Of a stretch of 39,024 nt of DNA, positions 1 through 13,368 are shown one piece after another; positions within the stretch are counted from its first letter, which is position 1, and each line of letters starts with the position of its first letter. The notes under the pieces are model-generated. The model had not been told where the DNA came from and did no database searches. It saw nothing but the letters and a program-made list of their open reading frames with translations. The stretch is taken from assembly GCA_022579005.1 (NCBI GenBank), contig MU401755.1:1-39024 (forward strand), read 5' to 3'. The position numbers were made by a program, and so were the translations under genes. This DNA comes from Poronia punctata (lineage: Eukaryota > Ascomycota > Sordariomycetes > Xylariales > Xylariaceae).

Positions 1-3000
1 TTTATAAAGCTATTAAAGTATAAGTTTTTTAAAATTAAAATAAAGTTTTTAAAGTTTATTATTATAACTAAAAAAATAAAAATAAATTTTTAAAAGGTTG
101 CTGCTATTTAAAAATAAAAAGTATTAACTTTAATATATAATATATAAATATTTTTAAAGTTTATAAACTTTTATAAAAAGTTTATAGCTAAGTATATAAA
201 TATTATTATGCTAGTTATAGTAATTTTAAAAAGTTATATTTTACTAAGCTACGTTTTTAAATAAATTTTAAAAGTAAATTAAATATTTAAAAATATAAAT
301 AAAGCTTTTATATTAATAACTACTTTTTATTACTAAAATAGTTATTTAAATATTAAAGTAAAAATAAATATGTTTATAAAAATAATATTAAAAATATTAT
401 TATAGCTTTATAAAAAATATAAAAATTAGTTACTTACTAATTATAAAAGCTTTTAAATATAAAAACTAAATAAGCAATAAGCTAATAAAAGCTTTTAAAA
501 ATTATAAAAAACTTTAGCACTAGTAATAATATTTTTAAAAAATTAATAAAACTTTTATAATATAAATAAATTATATAGCTTTAAAAAGTATAGTTAACTT
601 ATTAGCATAAGATTTTTTAAAAAAGCTTGCTTATTAAGTATATAAGCTAGTATAGTTTAATTTTAATATAAAATATTAATTAAGCATATTAAGCTTAGTA
701 AATAAACTATTAAAAAAGCTAAATTATATAGCTAAAAAGATTTAATATAAAAATATAATATTAATATTAAAAAAAAAGCTTTAATTAGTTAGTAAGTTAC
801 TATAAAAAGTATAGTAATTATTAATAAAAACTTTGTTTAAAAAATAAAAAAAGTAAAGTATTAGCTTATACTACTAAAGCAGCTTAAAAAGCTTTATTAA
901 ACTTATACTTGTTAGCTTATTTAATAATAAAAATATAAATTATAAACTTATAAGCTTATAAAGCGCTAGATTTTTACTATATAATTATAAACAATTTTTA
1001 AAAGTAAAAAAGTAAAAAGTATTAATATATATATATTTAATTTATATATTATATATTATATAAGTAATAATAATAACTTATTTAATAAAAGCTACTATTA
1101 AAAGTTTAAAAATTACTTTTTTTTTTAAAAAAGCTAAAGCTATTATTTATAACTAATATATTTTATATATTAAAGCTAAAAAATTAGCTTAAAGTAAAAT
1201 GGCTTTTTAATTAATAGCTTTAATATAATTTTATAAAATAGTTTATAAACTATAAGCTAAAAACTTTATTTTTATAAAGCTTATAAAAATTATACGCTAT
1301 AAAGCTAAAATATATAAAAAGTATTATATTAATAGTAAAAATATATTTTATTTTAAAAGGTAGCTAGTAATTTTAGCTTAAAAAGCTTTAATAAAGCAAC
1401 TAATATATTAGTACTATAATAACTTAAAAGCTAAGCATATAAAAAAAAGAAAATAGCTAAATTATTATAGCATAAATTTTATTAAAAAAGCTTAAAACAA
1501 AATGTTTAAAAATATATTGCTAGCTATATATAATATAAAAAAGCTTAAAAGCTAAAGTATAAGCTTTATAAAAAGCTTTAATTATTATTTTTATTAAAAT
1601 AGCTTTTTTAAAAATTTAGCTTAAATTTTATTATAAAACTACTTTTATATATAAAAGTAAATAGTAACGTTTATAATATAATTTTAATTATTATAAACTA
1701 GTTTATTAAAATAATATTATTTATTTTTACGTAAAAAATACTTAATGCTACTAAGCTTATAATAATTATATAATAAGAAATAAACTGCTAGTATAAGTTT
1801 TTTAAAAAAATTATAAGTAATAAAAACAAACTTATTATAAGCAAATTTTAAAAAAAGTTTTATAAAATATAAAAAGTATATTAGTAGCTATTTACTATAT
1901 AGTATTTTTAAATTAATAGCTAAATAAAATAAATATATTAAACTTTAAAAAAATATTTTTATATTTTTTATAGTAATAAGCTAAATAGCTAAGTTAAAAT
2001 ATTAGTAAAAGCTAAGTTTATATATAATAATAACTAATATATTATTATAAGCTATTTACTATTTAAAGCACTATATAAATACTACTTAAAAAGTATTAAG
2101 TATATACTAAAGCAGCTTTAATTTAATATTTAAAAAGTAAAAACAAAACTATAGCAAATAAAAGCTATATATTATATAGCTTATAAGCATTAAAAATAAG
2201 CAGTTAAATTATTATAAAAGCATTATAATAAGCATTATATATTAAAAAAGTTTTATATAAATAATATAATAAAGTTATTAATAATATATTTTAAGTTTAA
2301 GTATAAAAAAAAACTAGCTTTTATATATATTTAAGTTAAAGTTTTTAAAAAAATAAAAACTTAAGCATATTAAATTAAGTTGCTTAAAATTTATTTTTAA
2401 GTTTATAATATATGTTTTATATCATTACTTAAATTATAAATAAACTAGCTAAAAAATAGTAATTAAATAGTATTATTTAAGTTAAAAAATAAATAAAATA
2501 AATAAATAAAAAAAAAAGTAGTAAAAAATATTATTTAGTATTAAAATAATTAAAGTAAATAAAAATACTTAGTAAAATAAAAAAGCTTGCTAATAAAATA
2601 TAATACTTAAAAGCTAGCTAAGCACTTAGTAAATATAAGCTATTTATTAAACTAATATAAAAAAAAAGTTAAAAAAGTTTATATTAAATAAAATAATAAG
2701 TAAAGTAATTATATTAACATATAAGTACTAAAGGTTATAAAAGTATAAAGCTTAGTTAATAAAAAATAGTAAGCTATTGCTAAGCAGTTAATTAAGCTAT
2801 AGTATTATAAAAATTAAAACTTATATATAAACAACTTATAGCAACTTTAACTTAATTATTAATATAAAAAGTACTATTATTAAATAAAGTGTTAGTAAGC
2901 AAAAGCTAAAAAGTAGCTAATTAAAAAAATATATATTATATTAAAAAAATAATTATAGTTAGCTATTAAAAAAAACTATAATAGTTAAAATAAGCAAAAG

Positions 3001-3764
3001 CTATAGCTAAAGTAGTAAATATATTATAAATTATATTATTTTAAATAGACTTAGCAATATAAAAAACGTATTTATAACTATAAAATTTATAAAGCAGCTA
3101 AAAAAAGCTTAGCTTATTAAAAATAGTATTAATAAAAAGCTTTATAAGCTAATTTAAGCATATATTTAAGTTAGCTAAAAAAATATATTGCGCTTTAATA
3201 AAAAGTATTATAATAGTAGCTTTTAAAACTAAGCTATTAAGCTAGTTTTAAGCAAAAAGCTAAAAGTTTAACTAAAGCTATATTAATATTAAGCTAATAA
3301 ATAGTAAGCAATTAGTAAATAGTACTAATAATTTAAAAAGCAATTAAAGTGCTAAGTAAATAGTAAATATTAATTAATTTTTAATATATAGCAGCATAGC
3401 AAAAGTTTTTATTTTAAAAAAATATAGCTTTTTTTTAAAAGTAATAGCTTGCTAAAAAGCTAGCAAAGCTTTTTTAAAATAAAAAATATAGTAACTTATA
3501 TAAATAATACTTAGTATAATAATATAAGCTTTAAAGTTATTAACTTTATAGTATATATAGTTATTATAAAAAAAAAATATATATATATTTAAAAACCAAT
3601 ATAGTAAATAATTTACTAAGCAGTACTAACTAAAATTAGTAAAATTTAGCAAAGTTAATTAAAGTATATACTTAAAAAATAAGCAGTAAACGTATAAAAT
3701 AATAAGCGTAATAGTTTACTTTATATTAAATATAGCTAGGCTTAAAAAGCTAGCAAATATAGCA
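1..3764. other. RIP-type AT-rich block, A-skewed on the plus strand
   Basis: This stretch is extremely A+T-rich with stops in every frame and no supported gene. The plus strand has more A than T, and retained G is mostly in AAGCT, TAGCT and AGT contexts. It is probably a heavily mutated transposon array, but I matched no second copy of it within the window. Confidence 0.75.
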
Positions 3765-4440
3765 AATATAAAAATTAATATATATACTAATAGCGTAATA
3801 AACATAAGGTTTAATACTAAAAATGTTAATTTTTGCTAGTTGCTTGCTATTTTTATTATTAGTAGCAAAATTAGTAACTATATAATTAAAGTATAACTAA
3901 CTAAAATTTAAACAAAAAGGCTATAAGTATATAAAGCTAATATAAAATAACTAAAAAAAAGGTATTATAGTAAGCGCACTTTAAAAAACTAGCAGCAAAG
4001 CAGAAAATATAAAAATATTGTTATATAAAAAAGTAAAAAACTAATAACTAAACTTAAAATATATTATAATATAAGCCGGCAACTAAGTAATAGTAAAGTA
4101 TAAAATAAAAGCAGTTAATTAGCTAAAAATATAAAGCTTAATTTTTTTAAATATATTTATAAATGCTTTATTGCTAAAAACTAGCAACTTAAAAAAAAAA
4201 GTAGTATAATAAAGCACTTACTTATAAAATCTACTAGCTACGCTATTAGTATATAAACTATATATAAGCTAAACTTACGCTAACTAATAGCTATAGTTTA
4301 GCTAGTTATACTTTTTTTTATCTTTTTAGCTAGTTTAGTTACTTACTTAGTTAATTAAATAAAAGTTATTTAATATACTTAGTTTTTAAAATTGCTAGCA
4401 ATATCACCTTATAAGTACCTAATTGCTTTAACCCTTATAT
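3765..4440 (+). repeat. Repeat R5, copy A
   Basis: It aligns by eye with 18675-20010 in the same orientation and, over its right end, with the reverse complement of 8385-8660. Shared landmarks include AACTAAAATTTAAA near 3898, AATAAAGCAC near 4208, TAACTAATAGC near 4271 and ATTGCTAGCAATAT at 4391-4404. Differences between copies are largely transitions plus small indels. The left limit is approximate. No coding sequence survives, and the original element is unidentified. Confidence 0.65.
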
Positions 4441-4454
4441 TAACGCGCAAATAA

Positions 4455-6100
4455 ATCTTTAGTAAATATAAACTAAACTAACTATAAAGCAAGTATAAAT
4501 TAAAATATACTTTTAGCAAAAGGAAAAAACTTATAACTTTTTACTACTTTAGTAATTGTTTACTTATTTTATAAAAAATTAAACAAAAACAAAACAATAG
4601 TTATTATATTATAGTACTTTTTAATAATATAATTTAAGTATATAATAATACTAAAAATATACTTAAACATAAAAAAAAAGCAAACTTTTAATTATTATTA
4701 AAGCTATATAATAAAAGTATTATTTTTACTTTTAGTTTACTTTTTAAAAAAATTAACGCTTTAAAAATTAATAATTTTTTAAATATAAAAGTATTTAAGT
4801 TTATTTATTTTAACTTTAAAATGTACTTAAATATTAAGCTATTTTTATTTTATATAGTATGCAAAATTAAAAGCAAAACTACTTAGCTTTATAAAAAGTC
4901 GTAATTAGTAGTTTAAAGCTATAATAACTATAAAAAAAAACTGTTTTATATTAAGCTTTTACTATTTAATAAATAAGTTAATAAGTTATACTTATACTTG
5001 TTTTGTTTTTAATTTAAAATTATAAAGCTTATAATAAGCTAAAAAATAATATATAAGCATATATATAGTTAAAAAAGACTTTTTTTATATTATATATATA
5101 CGCTTACTTATTAAACTTAAAAAATAATATTTTAAAAGTACTATTTTTTAGTTACTTTGCTTTTTTTATAGTTTAGCTAGATTTAGTTTAAATTAATTTT
5201 AAACTTATTATAAACACTATTAAAATTAACTTAAAATAATAATATTAACTTATAACCTTTACTTACTATTTATAAAAAGCAAATATAATAAATTTAGTAT
5301 TATTATAATATAAATAAATAATATTTTATTATTTACTATATTAGCGTTTTTAGCTAAAAAAAAAAGCAAACTTATTAAAGCTAAATTTAAAGCAAAACTA
5401 AAGTAATTTTTTAATAAAAAATAAGTAATTAAGTTTAATAGTATAAAAGTTACTTTTTAAAATAGCAAAGTAATTTTTATATAAAAAAGTTAAGTAAAAA
5501 ATCTAACTAAAATTAACTTTATTTTAATTAACGCTTTTTAATAATATGTTAGCTAAAAAGCATATAGTATATATATTAGCAATATTTATTAACTTAAAGC
5601 TATATTTAACTTATTAACAACTATATAAGTTATTAAACCTATAAAAAATAATATTTAAACGCTAAATAAGCAAATTAACTAGCAAATTAAAAATAAGTAT
5701 TATAAATTAACCTATATACTTTTAAACCTAATAAAAGCAAAGCTATTTATTTTTATTAATAGATTATTTGCTAATAATACTAACTTAAGCTTTTAAATTA
5801 ATCTTATTATTATTTTTGTTACTAAATTAATTTTAAACTATAAGCAAAATAAATATAAAATTACTAACAATATTATTTACTAAAACTTAACTAAATATAA
5901 GCGCATTACTTAATTTACTTTTACTAGTAAATTATATAGTATAGTTAACAAAGTTAATAATATTATTGCTTTATATACTACTTTATATTTAATATTTAAA
6001 AGACTTAAATTATTTTTAATTTTTTTAGTACTTTATACTAATCTTAAGTAGCTTAATTAATACTTTATAAAGCTTAAAAGTACGTATAAAACATGCTTTA
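4455..6100 (+). repeat. Repeat R1, copy A (about 1.6 kb)
   Basis: It is a direct repeat of 29788-31410. The copies are collinear from AACTAAACTAACTATAAAG near 4470 to GCTTAAAAGTA near 6081. They differ mostly by C/T and G/A, as expected of RIP. Copy B lacks about 40 bp relative to copy A near 5050-5090. Coding potential is destroyed, so the transposon class cannot be read. Confidence 0.85.
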
Positions 6101-6337
6101 TAATTAACATAATATTGCTATAAAGAATTTATAAAAAAAGATTATAAAAGTATATTAAATTAATAAAAAAATTAACCTTGTAAATTTGTTTATAAAACAA
6201 ACCTTTAACTAAGCACTTAAGTTCTTTATTATAATAAATTAAATGTAAATAAACATTAAAGCAATAGTAAATTGCTAATAAGTTAAAAATAAAAGCATAA
6301 AAAAAATAAAAATATAGTTAAAAGAAAATAGCAAGTG

Positions 6338-6721
6338 TTAAAATCTTCTTTAATACTTTTAACCTTATTAACTATATTAAAGCTATTAAAACCTAAGTAT
6401 TTTATAAACATAAATATTTAGTTTTTTACATATTAGTTTTAAATTATATTAAACTTACTTTATTAAAAAAGTATATGCGCAGTATATATATTAAGTATAT
6501 AACCGGTATATAAAAAGTATATATTCTTTATATATTAAATACATAGTAGGTCTGTGTTTTTCTTATATTGCTAATAAGTTTAAATTATATTACAAACCTT
6601 TATAGCTATATAGACTTGCTAAAAAAGGTCCTTTTAACTTTCTTTCCCTTTAATTAATTAAGTTAATAGAGTACTATTAATAGTAACGTATTATAGTTAC
6701 ATTTACCTTAGCCGGACTAAT
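6338..6721 (+). repeat. Repeat R2, copy A (384 bp)
   Basis: It is a direct repeat of 25806-26187. Both copies begin at TTAAAATC, share AACCTTATTAACTA and TTAAAAAAGTATA, and end at CTAAT after a TAATTAATTAAGTTAATA stretch. Copy A keeps more G and C (ACCGGTATAT, GGTCCTTTT, GCCGGACTAA) than copy B, so it is either younger or less mutated. Confidence 0.85.
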
Positions 6722-8384
6722 AAATAGCTTTATAAATAATTAATACTTTGCTAATTACTTATAAACTAATTAAAAGTGCTTTTTATATTTTTTTCTTTTT
6801 TAAAAAAACTATAATATTGTTTAAATAAACTATATAAATATAATTTACTAGCCTAGCTAGCGCTTTATATATATAAGGTTAAAAGGTTATAAAAATAATA
6901 GTTAATTTAAAAAGTATAACTATATACTTAAAATGCTTATATTTTATTTAAAAAGCAGTTTTTTATTTATTGCTATGCTTAATTTAAATATAGTAATAAG
7001 CATTATAAAAGTTTAGTTTTAAAAAAATCTTATTATTTAAGTAGTTTTTGCTTAACTTTGCTTAATTAGCAATTTAACGCTAATTACTTATTTTTTAAGC
7101 AATGCTTAGCTATATAGTTTTTTTTCCTATAATAGTAATACTTTATAAAACTATTACTTATATATACTAATTTACTTTAACTTTAATTTATTTATTACTT
7201 AAATAAGTTATTAGTTTTTTTTTACTTTATTTAAGCGCTTTTAAATTATTTACTAGTTTTTTTGCTTTAGTAAGCATTTAGCATAGTTTTGCTTTTATAG
7301 CAGTTTATACTTTTTATTAGCATAGTACTAAGTACTTTATTTTTTTTTAGCTTTATAATATATTATTATTATATTATTAAATAATATATGCTGCTTTATT
7401 AAAACCTTTTTTATTTTTTTCAAGCTTATATTAATAGTTAAAAGCTAGTTAGCTATTAACTTTTAGCAATATAGCGCTTTTAAGCTTTTATATTAGCACT
7501 TGCTAATAAAAAAAAGTTTTTTAAGTTTTTATTTTTTTACTATTTTATTTTATATAGCTATTTTTAAAAAGTTAGCTTAAATAGCTTTAAGTTAACGTTT
7601 TCTTGCTAAATAAACTTTTAAAAATCTTTAAAAATAGCTTTTTTTAAGTTATTATAGTTTAGCATATTTTAATAAGTATGCTAATTTATTTAAATTTTAA
7701 ACTTAGCTTATATTAAAGATTAAATAATTTATATTAAATCTTTATAGCTAGCTTTTTGCTAATTGCTTTTTTTTATAGCTATAATTTAGTTTTTAATTTT
7801 TATAATAGTAGCGTTTTACTTTAGCTGCTTACGATTATATATAAAAGCTTTTATATTATTTTTATATTAAGTTTTGTTTTACTTAGTAAGTAGCTAAAGC
7901 AACTATATATTTTAATTTATTATATTAATAATTTAATTTAAAAAAATATTACTTTAGCTTTTTAAACTTTTATAAAAGCTATTATAATTAAAACTTTTAT
8001 TATAAAAACTTTTATATAATAGTAGTTTAAAATAAAAATAAAAACTTTTAACTTTTTAACTTTTTTATAGGTTATTGCTTAGTAGCTAATTAACTACTTT
8101 AATAAGTAATACTTTTTATTTTAAGTATTTTAGCTTGCTATTAAGTCTTTTGCTTTTTTTTTGCGTTTATTATAGCTTTTTTATTTTTAGCTATTTATAA
8201 ATTTAGCTTAACTCTTAGCTAGTTTTTTTTAGCTTTTATTACTTATTTTTAGTATTAAGTTTATTAAGCTTGTTTCTATTATTGCTAGTTATGTACTTAG
8301 CAGTTATAAACTATGCTTAGTTTTTAGTTTAAATCCCTTTGCTAAACATTATATTATAACTTAAAAATATAAACATAAAAAAGT
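6722..8384. other. RIP-type AT-rich block, T-skewed on the plus strand
   Basis: There is no supported gene. From about 7,000 the plus strand becomes T-rich, with many GCTTTT and TTAGC tracts, the reverse of the bias at 1-3764. This suggests that the parent elements lay in the opposite orientation, but no element was identified. Confidence 0.65.
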
Positions 8385-8660
8385 ATAAAAGTTTTAATAA
8401 TAAAGTAGTTATAAAATAATATTGCTAGCAATTTTAAAAACTAAATATATTAAACAACTTTTATTTAGTTAGCTAAATAAATAACTAAACTAGCTAAAAG
8501 AATTAAAAAAAGTATAACTAGCAAAGTTTTAGCTATTAGCTAGCATAGCTTTAGCTAGTATATAGTTTATGCATAAATAGCCTAGTAAGTAGGTTCCCTA
8601 GCTAGGTACCTTATTATATATAGCTTTAAACCTTTAAACTAGCAATAATAAGATCTAGTT
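8385..8660 (-). repeat. Repeat R5, inverted partial copy
   Basis: It matches the reverse complement of about 4190-4440. Landmarks are ATATTGCTAGCAATTTTAAA at 8421, ATATTAAACAACTTTTATTT at 8446 and AAAGTATAACTAGC at 8509. Similarity weakens after about 8,620. The copy is inverted relative to the other two R5 copies. Confidence 0.7.
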
Positions 8661-9116
8661 TTTACTTAACATTTAAAAGTTATTTTAAAAACAACATATA
8701 AAAAGGCAACTTATTTACTTACTTTAAAGTGCTTAAACTAGCAAAGGCTGTTTAGCTAAAGGTTAGTATAGGTTAATAAAAGTTAAAAGACCTAAAATAG
8801 CTTTATTATATAATTATAGAATATCTAGGCAATAGCTACTTTTAAAAAGCTTTATAGTTTAGTAGTTATAATATAATAGTATTTTTATAATAAAGCGTAA
8901 GTTTAAGTTATATAGTTATTATAAAAGTTATAAAAGTTTTTTAAGCTAAATAATTACTAAAAAAGCAATAATCTAAAAAATGCTATTAAATATTTAAGTA
9001 TTATAGTGTAAATATAACACCTTTTATAAAGCTAGTTAAATATTAATTGCTAAATTATTAAAAGTGTTATAAAATATTGTTTTGCTAGTTAAAATAACTA
9101 GTAAAAAGAGCTATAA

Positions 9117-9293
9117 AGTAGTATAGTAAATTTTATAGATTAATGATAATAAAAAGGAGATATTTAGCAAAGAGAGGATTAATTACTTTATAATGTAAAT
9201 AATTAATTTAACGCGCTAGTACTTTATTTAATTTATAATTATTTAATTTATTTGCGCAAGAACTTATTTTAGGTTTTTTATAATATGTTATAC
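9117..9293 (+). repeat. Repeat R3, copy A (177 bp)
   Basis: It is a direct repeat of 16750-16925. Shared landmarks are AGTATAGTAAATTTTATA, TTAATTACTTTATAAT, CGCTAGTA and ATTTAATTTATTTGC. Just beyond its right end is a small hairpin, AGCGTTA-ACTA-TAACGCT near 9316-9333. The size is suggestive of a SINE, a solo-LTR fragment or a MITE, but no diagnostic end is seen. Confidence 0.8.
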
Positions 9294-12036
9294 TAAGTGC
9301 TAGCTATATAAAAGCTAGCGTTAACTATAACGCTTATAAGTATATTAAATATATATTATTTAATATAAAAGCGTAACCTTTTTCTTTTTTTATAAAGCTA
9401 CCTAGAAATATTTTTTTCTAAATGAGGTTTTTTAACTTAATATCTTTTAATTAGGGTTTTTACGTTTTTAAGTTGCTATTTTAAATGCTACTAGTTATCT
9501 TTATAACTATATTTATTTTATTTAACTAAGTACTAAAATCTAGTTTTAAATTAATTTAAATAGTAGTTTAAAATAGTTTTAATTTTAAATAACTTATTAG
9601 TTTTATTTAAGTTTAGTTAGTTATTTTAAACTATGCTTAGTGCTAAGATAAATTAATAAAATAAAAACCTTTTTTGTTTAAAAAATAGGTAAGCTATAAA
9701 TCCAACTAATTAAATCCTAAAAGCTTTTAAAAAATTAATTTTATAAAGCTAGCTTTTTAAATTCTTTTTTCTTTTTAAAAGCTTGCGCGCTATTATAAGC
9801 ACTTTTTAAAAAGTTGTTTAACTAAATAGTATTTATTATAAAGCTAAAAATAAACCCTTTTTTATTAAATTTAATTAGTTTATGCTTTTAATTATAGTAT
9901 TATTTAGTGTATATAGTAATAAAGTTTATAGAAAGTTTAGCACTTTATTAAAAATAAATTTAAAAAGTATTTAACTTATTTAAATCTAAAGCTATTATAA
10001 TAGTTTTTTTTAACTATATAATTATATTATTAAATTTAAAAAGTTTAAAGCTAAATAGTAGTTTATAAGCAAAAGCTTTAATTGTTTTTAAATAATTGCT
10101 ATTTAGGTTTTATTATAGTGTAAGTAGTAAGTTAATCTTTTTTTAAGTGCTTAAAGTAAAAGTATTATATTGCCATTTTAATTATTTAATTTCTTTATTT
10201 TAAAGCTTTATTAGTTTATAAATAGTATGCTATTAATATTAAAAGCTTTGTATTAAAGCTTTTTTATAGTTTTTTTATAAGGTTAAAGTATATTTTTAGT
10301 TTTAGTTTAAAATAATATTTAATATAATATTTTAATTAGTTGATTAAATTATTTAAATAAATATAGCTGCTTATCCTTTTGCTATATACCTTATATTGCT
10401 AAGTATTAGTAATAATTGCTTAAATATAAAATATATAATAGTTATTAAAATGTTAAAATATTTTTAACCTTTTAGTTTTTAAAGTAAATTAGTTATTTAA
10501 ATTTTAAAAGCTTTATAATAAAATTTATAGCAATAGTTTTTTATAGGGCATAAATTCGCTAGTTTTATTGCTTAATAAAACTAATACAGCTTTTTTATAA
10601 AGTTATATAAAGTTTATAAATATTATAGCAGTTAATCTACTTTTTAACTAGCTTTATTTTAAATTAAATTAGGTTTTGTTTAAAGGTTTATAATATGCGC
10701 AGCTTTTTATAATAGTGCTTATTATTATATACTATAGCTATAAATAGTATTATTATACTTTTTAGTATATATAGCTTTTTATTTTCTTTTTAATTTATAT
10801 TATAAATTAAATTATTAACAATTTTAAATAAATAGCTAGGCTTTAAAAAGTTTATATCGTTTTCTTTTTTATTTGAAATCTTTTATAATATTTAATAATA
10901 CTTTAAGTTTTATATAGCTTTTTAAAAACCTGTTTTATTTTAAGATTTATAATTAATTATATTTAATTAAATATAAGGTTTTTATTTATTTTAATTACTT
11001 TACTTTTTTATTTTTTTATTAGTAATATTTTATAGTTTACTTAAAATATTTAAAATAAAGTTTAGTTGTTATTAAAAGTAATAAGTTTATAAACTATACT
11101 ATAAAAACTAAATTAATATACTAACTAGTTTTATATTTACTTTATTTATTAAAGTAGTATTAAAGCTAATTTAATTAAATATACTTTTAATAGTAAAATA
11201 GATTATTAATATTACTATAAAGTTATTTAAAGCTTTAATTATTATTTTTAAGAATTTATAAGCTTATATTATATATATTACTTTTATTCTAAACTGGTTA
11301 TATTTTAATTTTAGTTTAAAAAATAATTAACTTAGAAATATTATAAGTTTTATTTATATATTTAAAATAATAGTTTTAAGTTGTTATTTATAACTTTTTT
11401 TTATAAAATAGTATAATATTAAAGCTTTCTTTTTATAAGGCGTTTATTTATATAAATATTATTTAATCTAGGTTATAATGTTTTTAAAATAGTATATTTA
11501 TAAATAAAGTCTTATATAGCGTAAAATGATTTAAGCTTAGCTTTAATTAGTTTAAACTAGGTTAATTAAATATAAGTTTAATATTTTATTAAGTAGCTAT
11601 TTAGTAATTATTTTGTTTTAAGGTTTTTTATTAAGCAAAGCAGGTTTTTTATAAAGGTTTTATATATTAAGTATAATAAGATAATAGCGTTTAAAAAAAA
11701 CCTACTACTATTAAAGTATTATATTAAAGCTTTTAAATTATTTAAAAATATAAAGCTTTTAAAAGCAGCTAGTTAATACTTTATTATTAATATTTTAAAA
11801 AAGCTAATATAAAATCTTAGTAATTTTATAAAAAAGTATTTTAAAAACAATCTTTTAATAATATAAAAATTTAGGTTATTTAAATAGGTTAAACACTTTA
11901 AAATAGGAATTTTAACTAACTAGCCTTTTTATTTAAAAGTATACTTATATTGTTAATAAAACCTATATAAAATGCTTTATATAGTTTTAAAGTTTAACTT
12001 TATAAGTGTTATAGTTAGTTGTTTTAAGCTTTATTT
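9294..12036. other. RIP-type AT-rich block without gene
   Basis: Apart from the hairpin next to R3, I see only degenerate AT-rich sequence with scattered AAGCTT and TTAGC motifs. There is no reading frame, RNA gene or internal repeat I can support. Confidence 0.65.
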
Positions 12037-12348
12037 GTTTAAACGCAAAAGCGTTACTAGGGTCTAGAAAAATATCGCCACCCCCTTATACAACCCTTGC
12101 ATTTACGCAATACATCATAGCTACATTTGCCACAGCAAAACAATATAAAAGAATACGCTCCCTCTTTAAAATTCTCTGCCTTTTTTAACTACCTATTTAT
12201 TTTAACATGTATTTTAAATGTATATAGATACTTCTAATATAAAGCAAAATAGTAGAAAAATTATGTACTCTGCCTTAGCATACATGATTGGTTAATATTC
12301 ATGAGATCAATGTACTCTTAGCAAGAGGTAAAGCTTTTGCGTTTAAAC
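12037..12348. mobile_element. MITE-like element with terminal inverted repeats, largely spared by RIP (312 bp)
   Basis: The left end is GTTTAAACGCAAAAGCGTTAC (12037 onward) and the right end is the reverse complement of GTTTAAACGCAAAAGCTTTAC (ending 12348), so the terminal inverted repeat is about 21 bp with one mismatch. It may extend outward (AAGCTT-rich on both sides), with ATTTG on the left against ATCTG on the right. The interior contains runs such as CGCCACCCCC and TACGCTCCCTC that do not occur in the flanking DNA. No coding capacity is present, so it would be non-autonomous. No unambiguous target-site duplication is visible. At 312 bp it is shorter than the roughly 400-bp length known to trigger RIP in Neurospora, which may explain its survival. 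Confidence 0.78.
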
Positions 12349-13343
12349 AGATAAGCTTATTATTTTATATTAGTTTTTAGAATTTAAATAAACTTTAAAC
12401 TAGTAAAAAACCGCAATAGCGTTTATAATTATAATATATTGCTTACTTTAAATTCACTTAATTACTTTTAATTAAAAAAGTAGTAAGTAACTATTTAAAA
12501 TAGCTATTTTATTAAAATCTTAAAGGTTTATTATAAGCTTAGTTTATATACTTCTTTTTCACTTTCTAATAAGCTATAAAAGTTAAATAAGCAACATAGC
12601 TTAGTTTATTTACTTATTTTATATAGCTTTGCTTATATACCTTATTAAAAACTTAATTAGAAATTGCTTAATTTTTAGCACTAAAAAATAAGTTTAACTA
12701 TTTAACCTAGTTTATTACTAGTTATTTATTAAAAGTATTTTTATTTGCTTTTTTAAAAGAATGTTAATAGTTTTTTAGTTTGTTTATATTTTTTACACAA
12801 AACTTTTAAAATTTAAATAATATTGTTAGCTATAAAATGTAACCTAGTATATATAAACTATTTATTAAAACTAGCAATTTCTTTAGTTTTAAAAAGCTTT
12901 TAAACTTTTATAGGTAAAAAAGTTTAATTACTTTAAGTTTAGTATTTCTTTTCTTTTTTATAATTTAATTTAATTTAACATTAAATATTATAATAACTTT
13001 TAGCTATACTATTATATTTTATACATTGTTACTTAGTATAAAGTACTTTTTTATAATTAAAGTAACATATATTAATTAATTTCAAATTTTACTATTAATT
13101 AAGCATTTAATAGAAATATAGTTTATAACGTTTACTTTATTAAATACTTTTATAAAAGTAAATGTTTATAATAATATATAACTACTATTATAGCTTTTAA
13201 ATATTCGTTTAAATAGCTATTTTCGCTTAAGATTTTATTTATTTATTAATAGTTTTAATTTATATACCTTTTTAAACCTTTTTAAATTAAGTAATAAGTT
13301 AGCTATAATAATTATATTTAAAATAGTTAATTTTGTAAATAAA

Positions 13344-13368
13344 AAGCCTATATTTTATAAATAGGCTT
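13344..13368. repeat. Short perfect hairpin
   Basis: AAGCCTAT (13344-13351) and ATAGGCTT (13361-13368) are exact reverse complements separated by 9 nt. The GC-containing stem stands out in this AT-rich setting. No T-run or gene context supports a terminator role. Confidence 0.6.

Noticed and set aside
13344..13368. Hairpin as a transcription terminator
   Set aside because: There is no gene upstream and no directional T-run; it is a stand-alone palindrome in decayed DNA.
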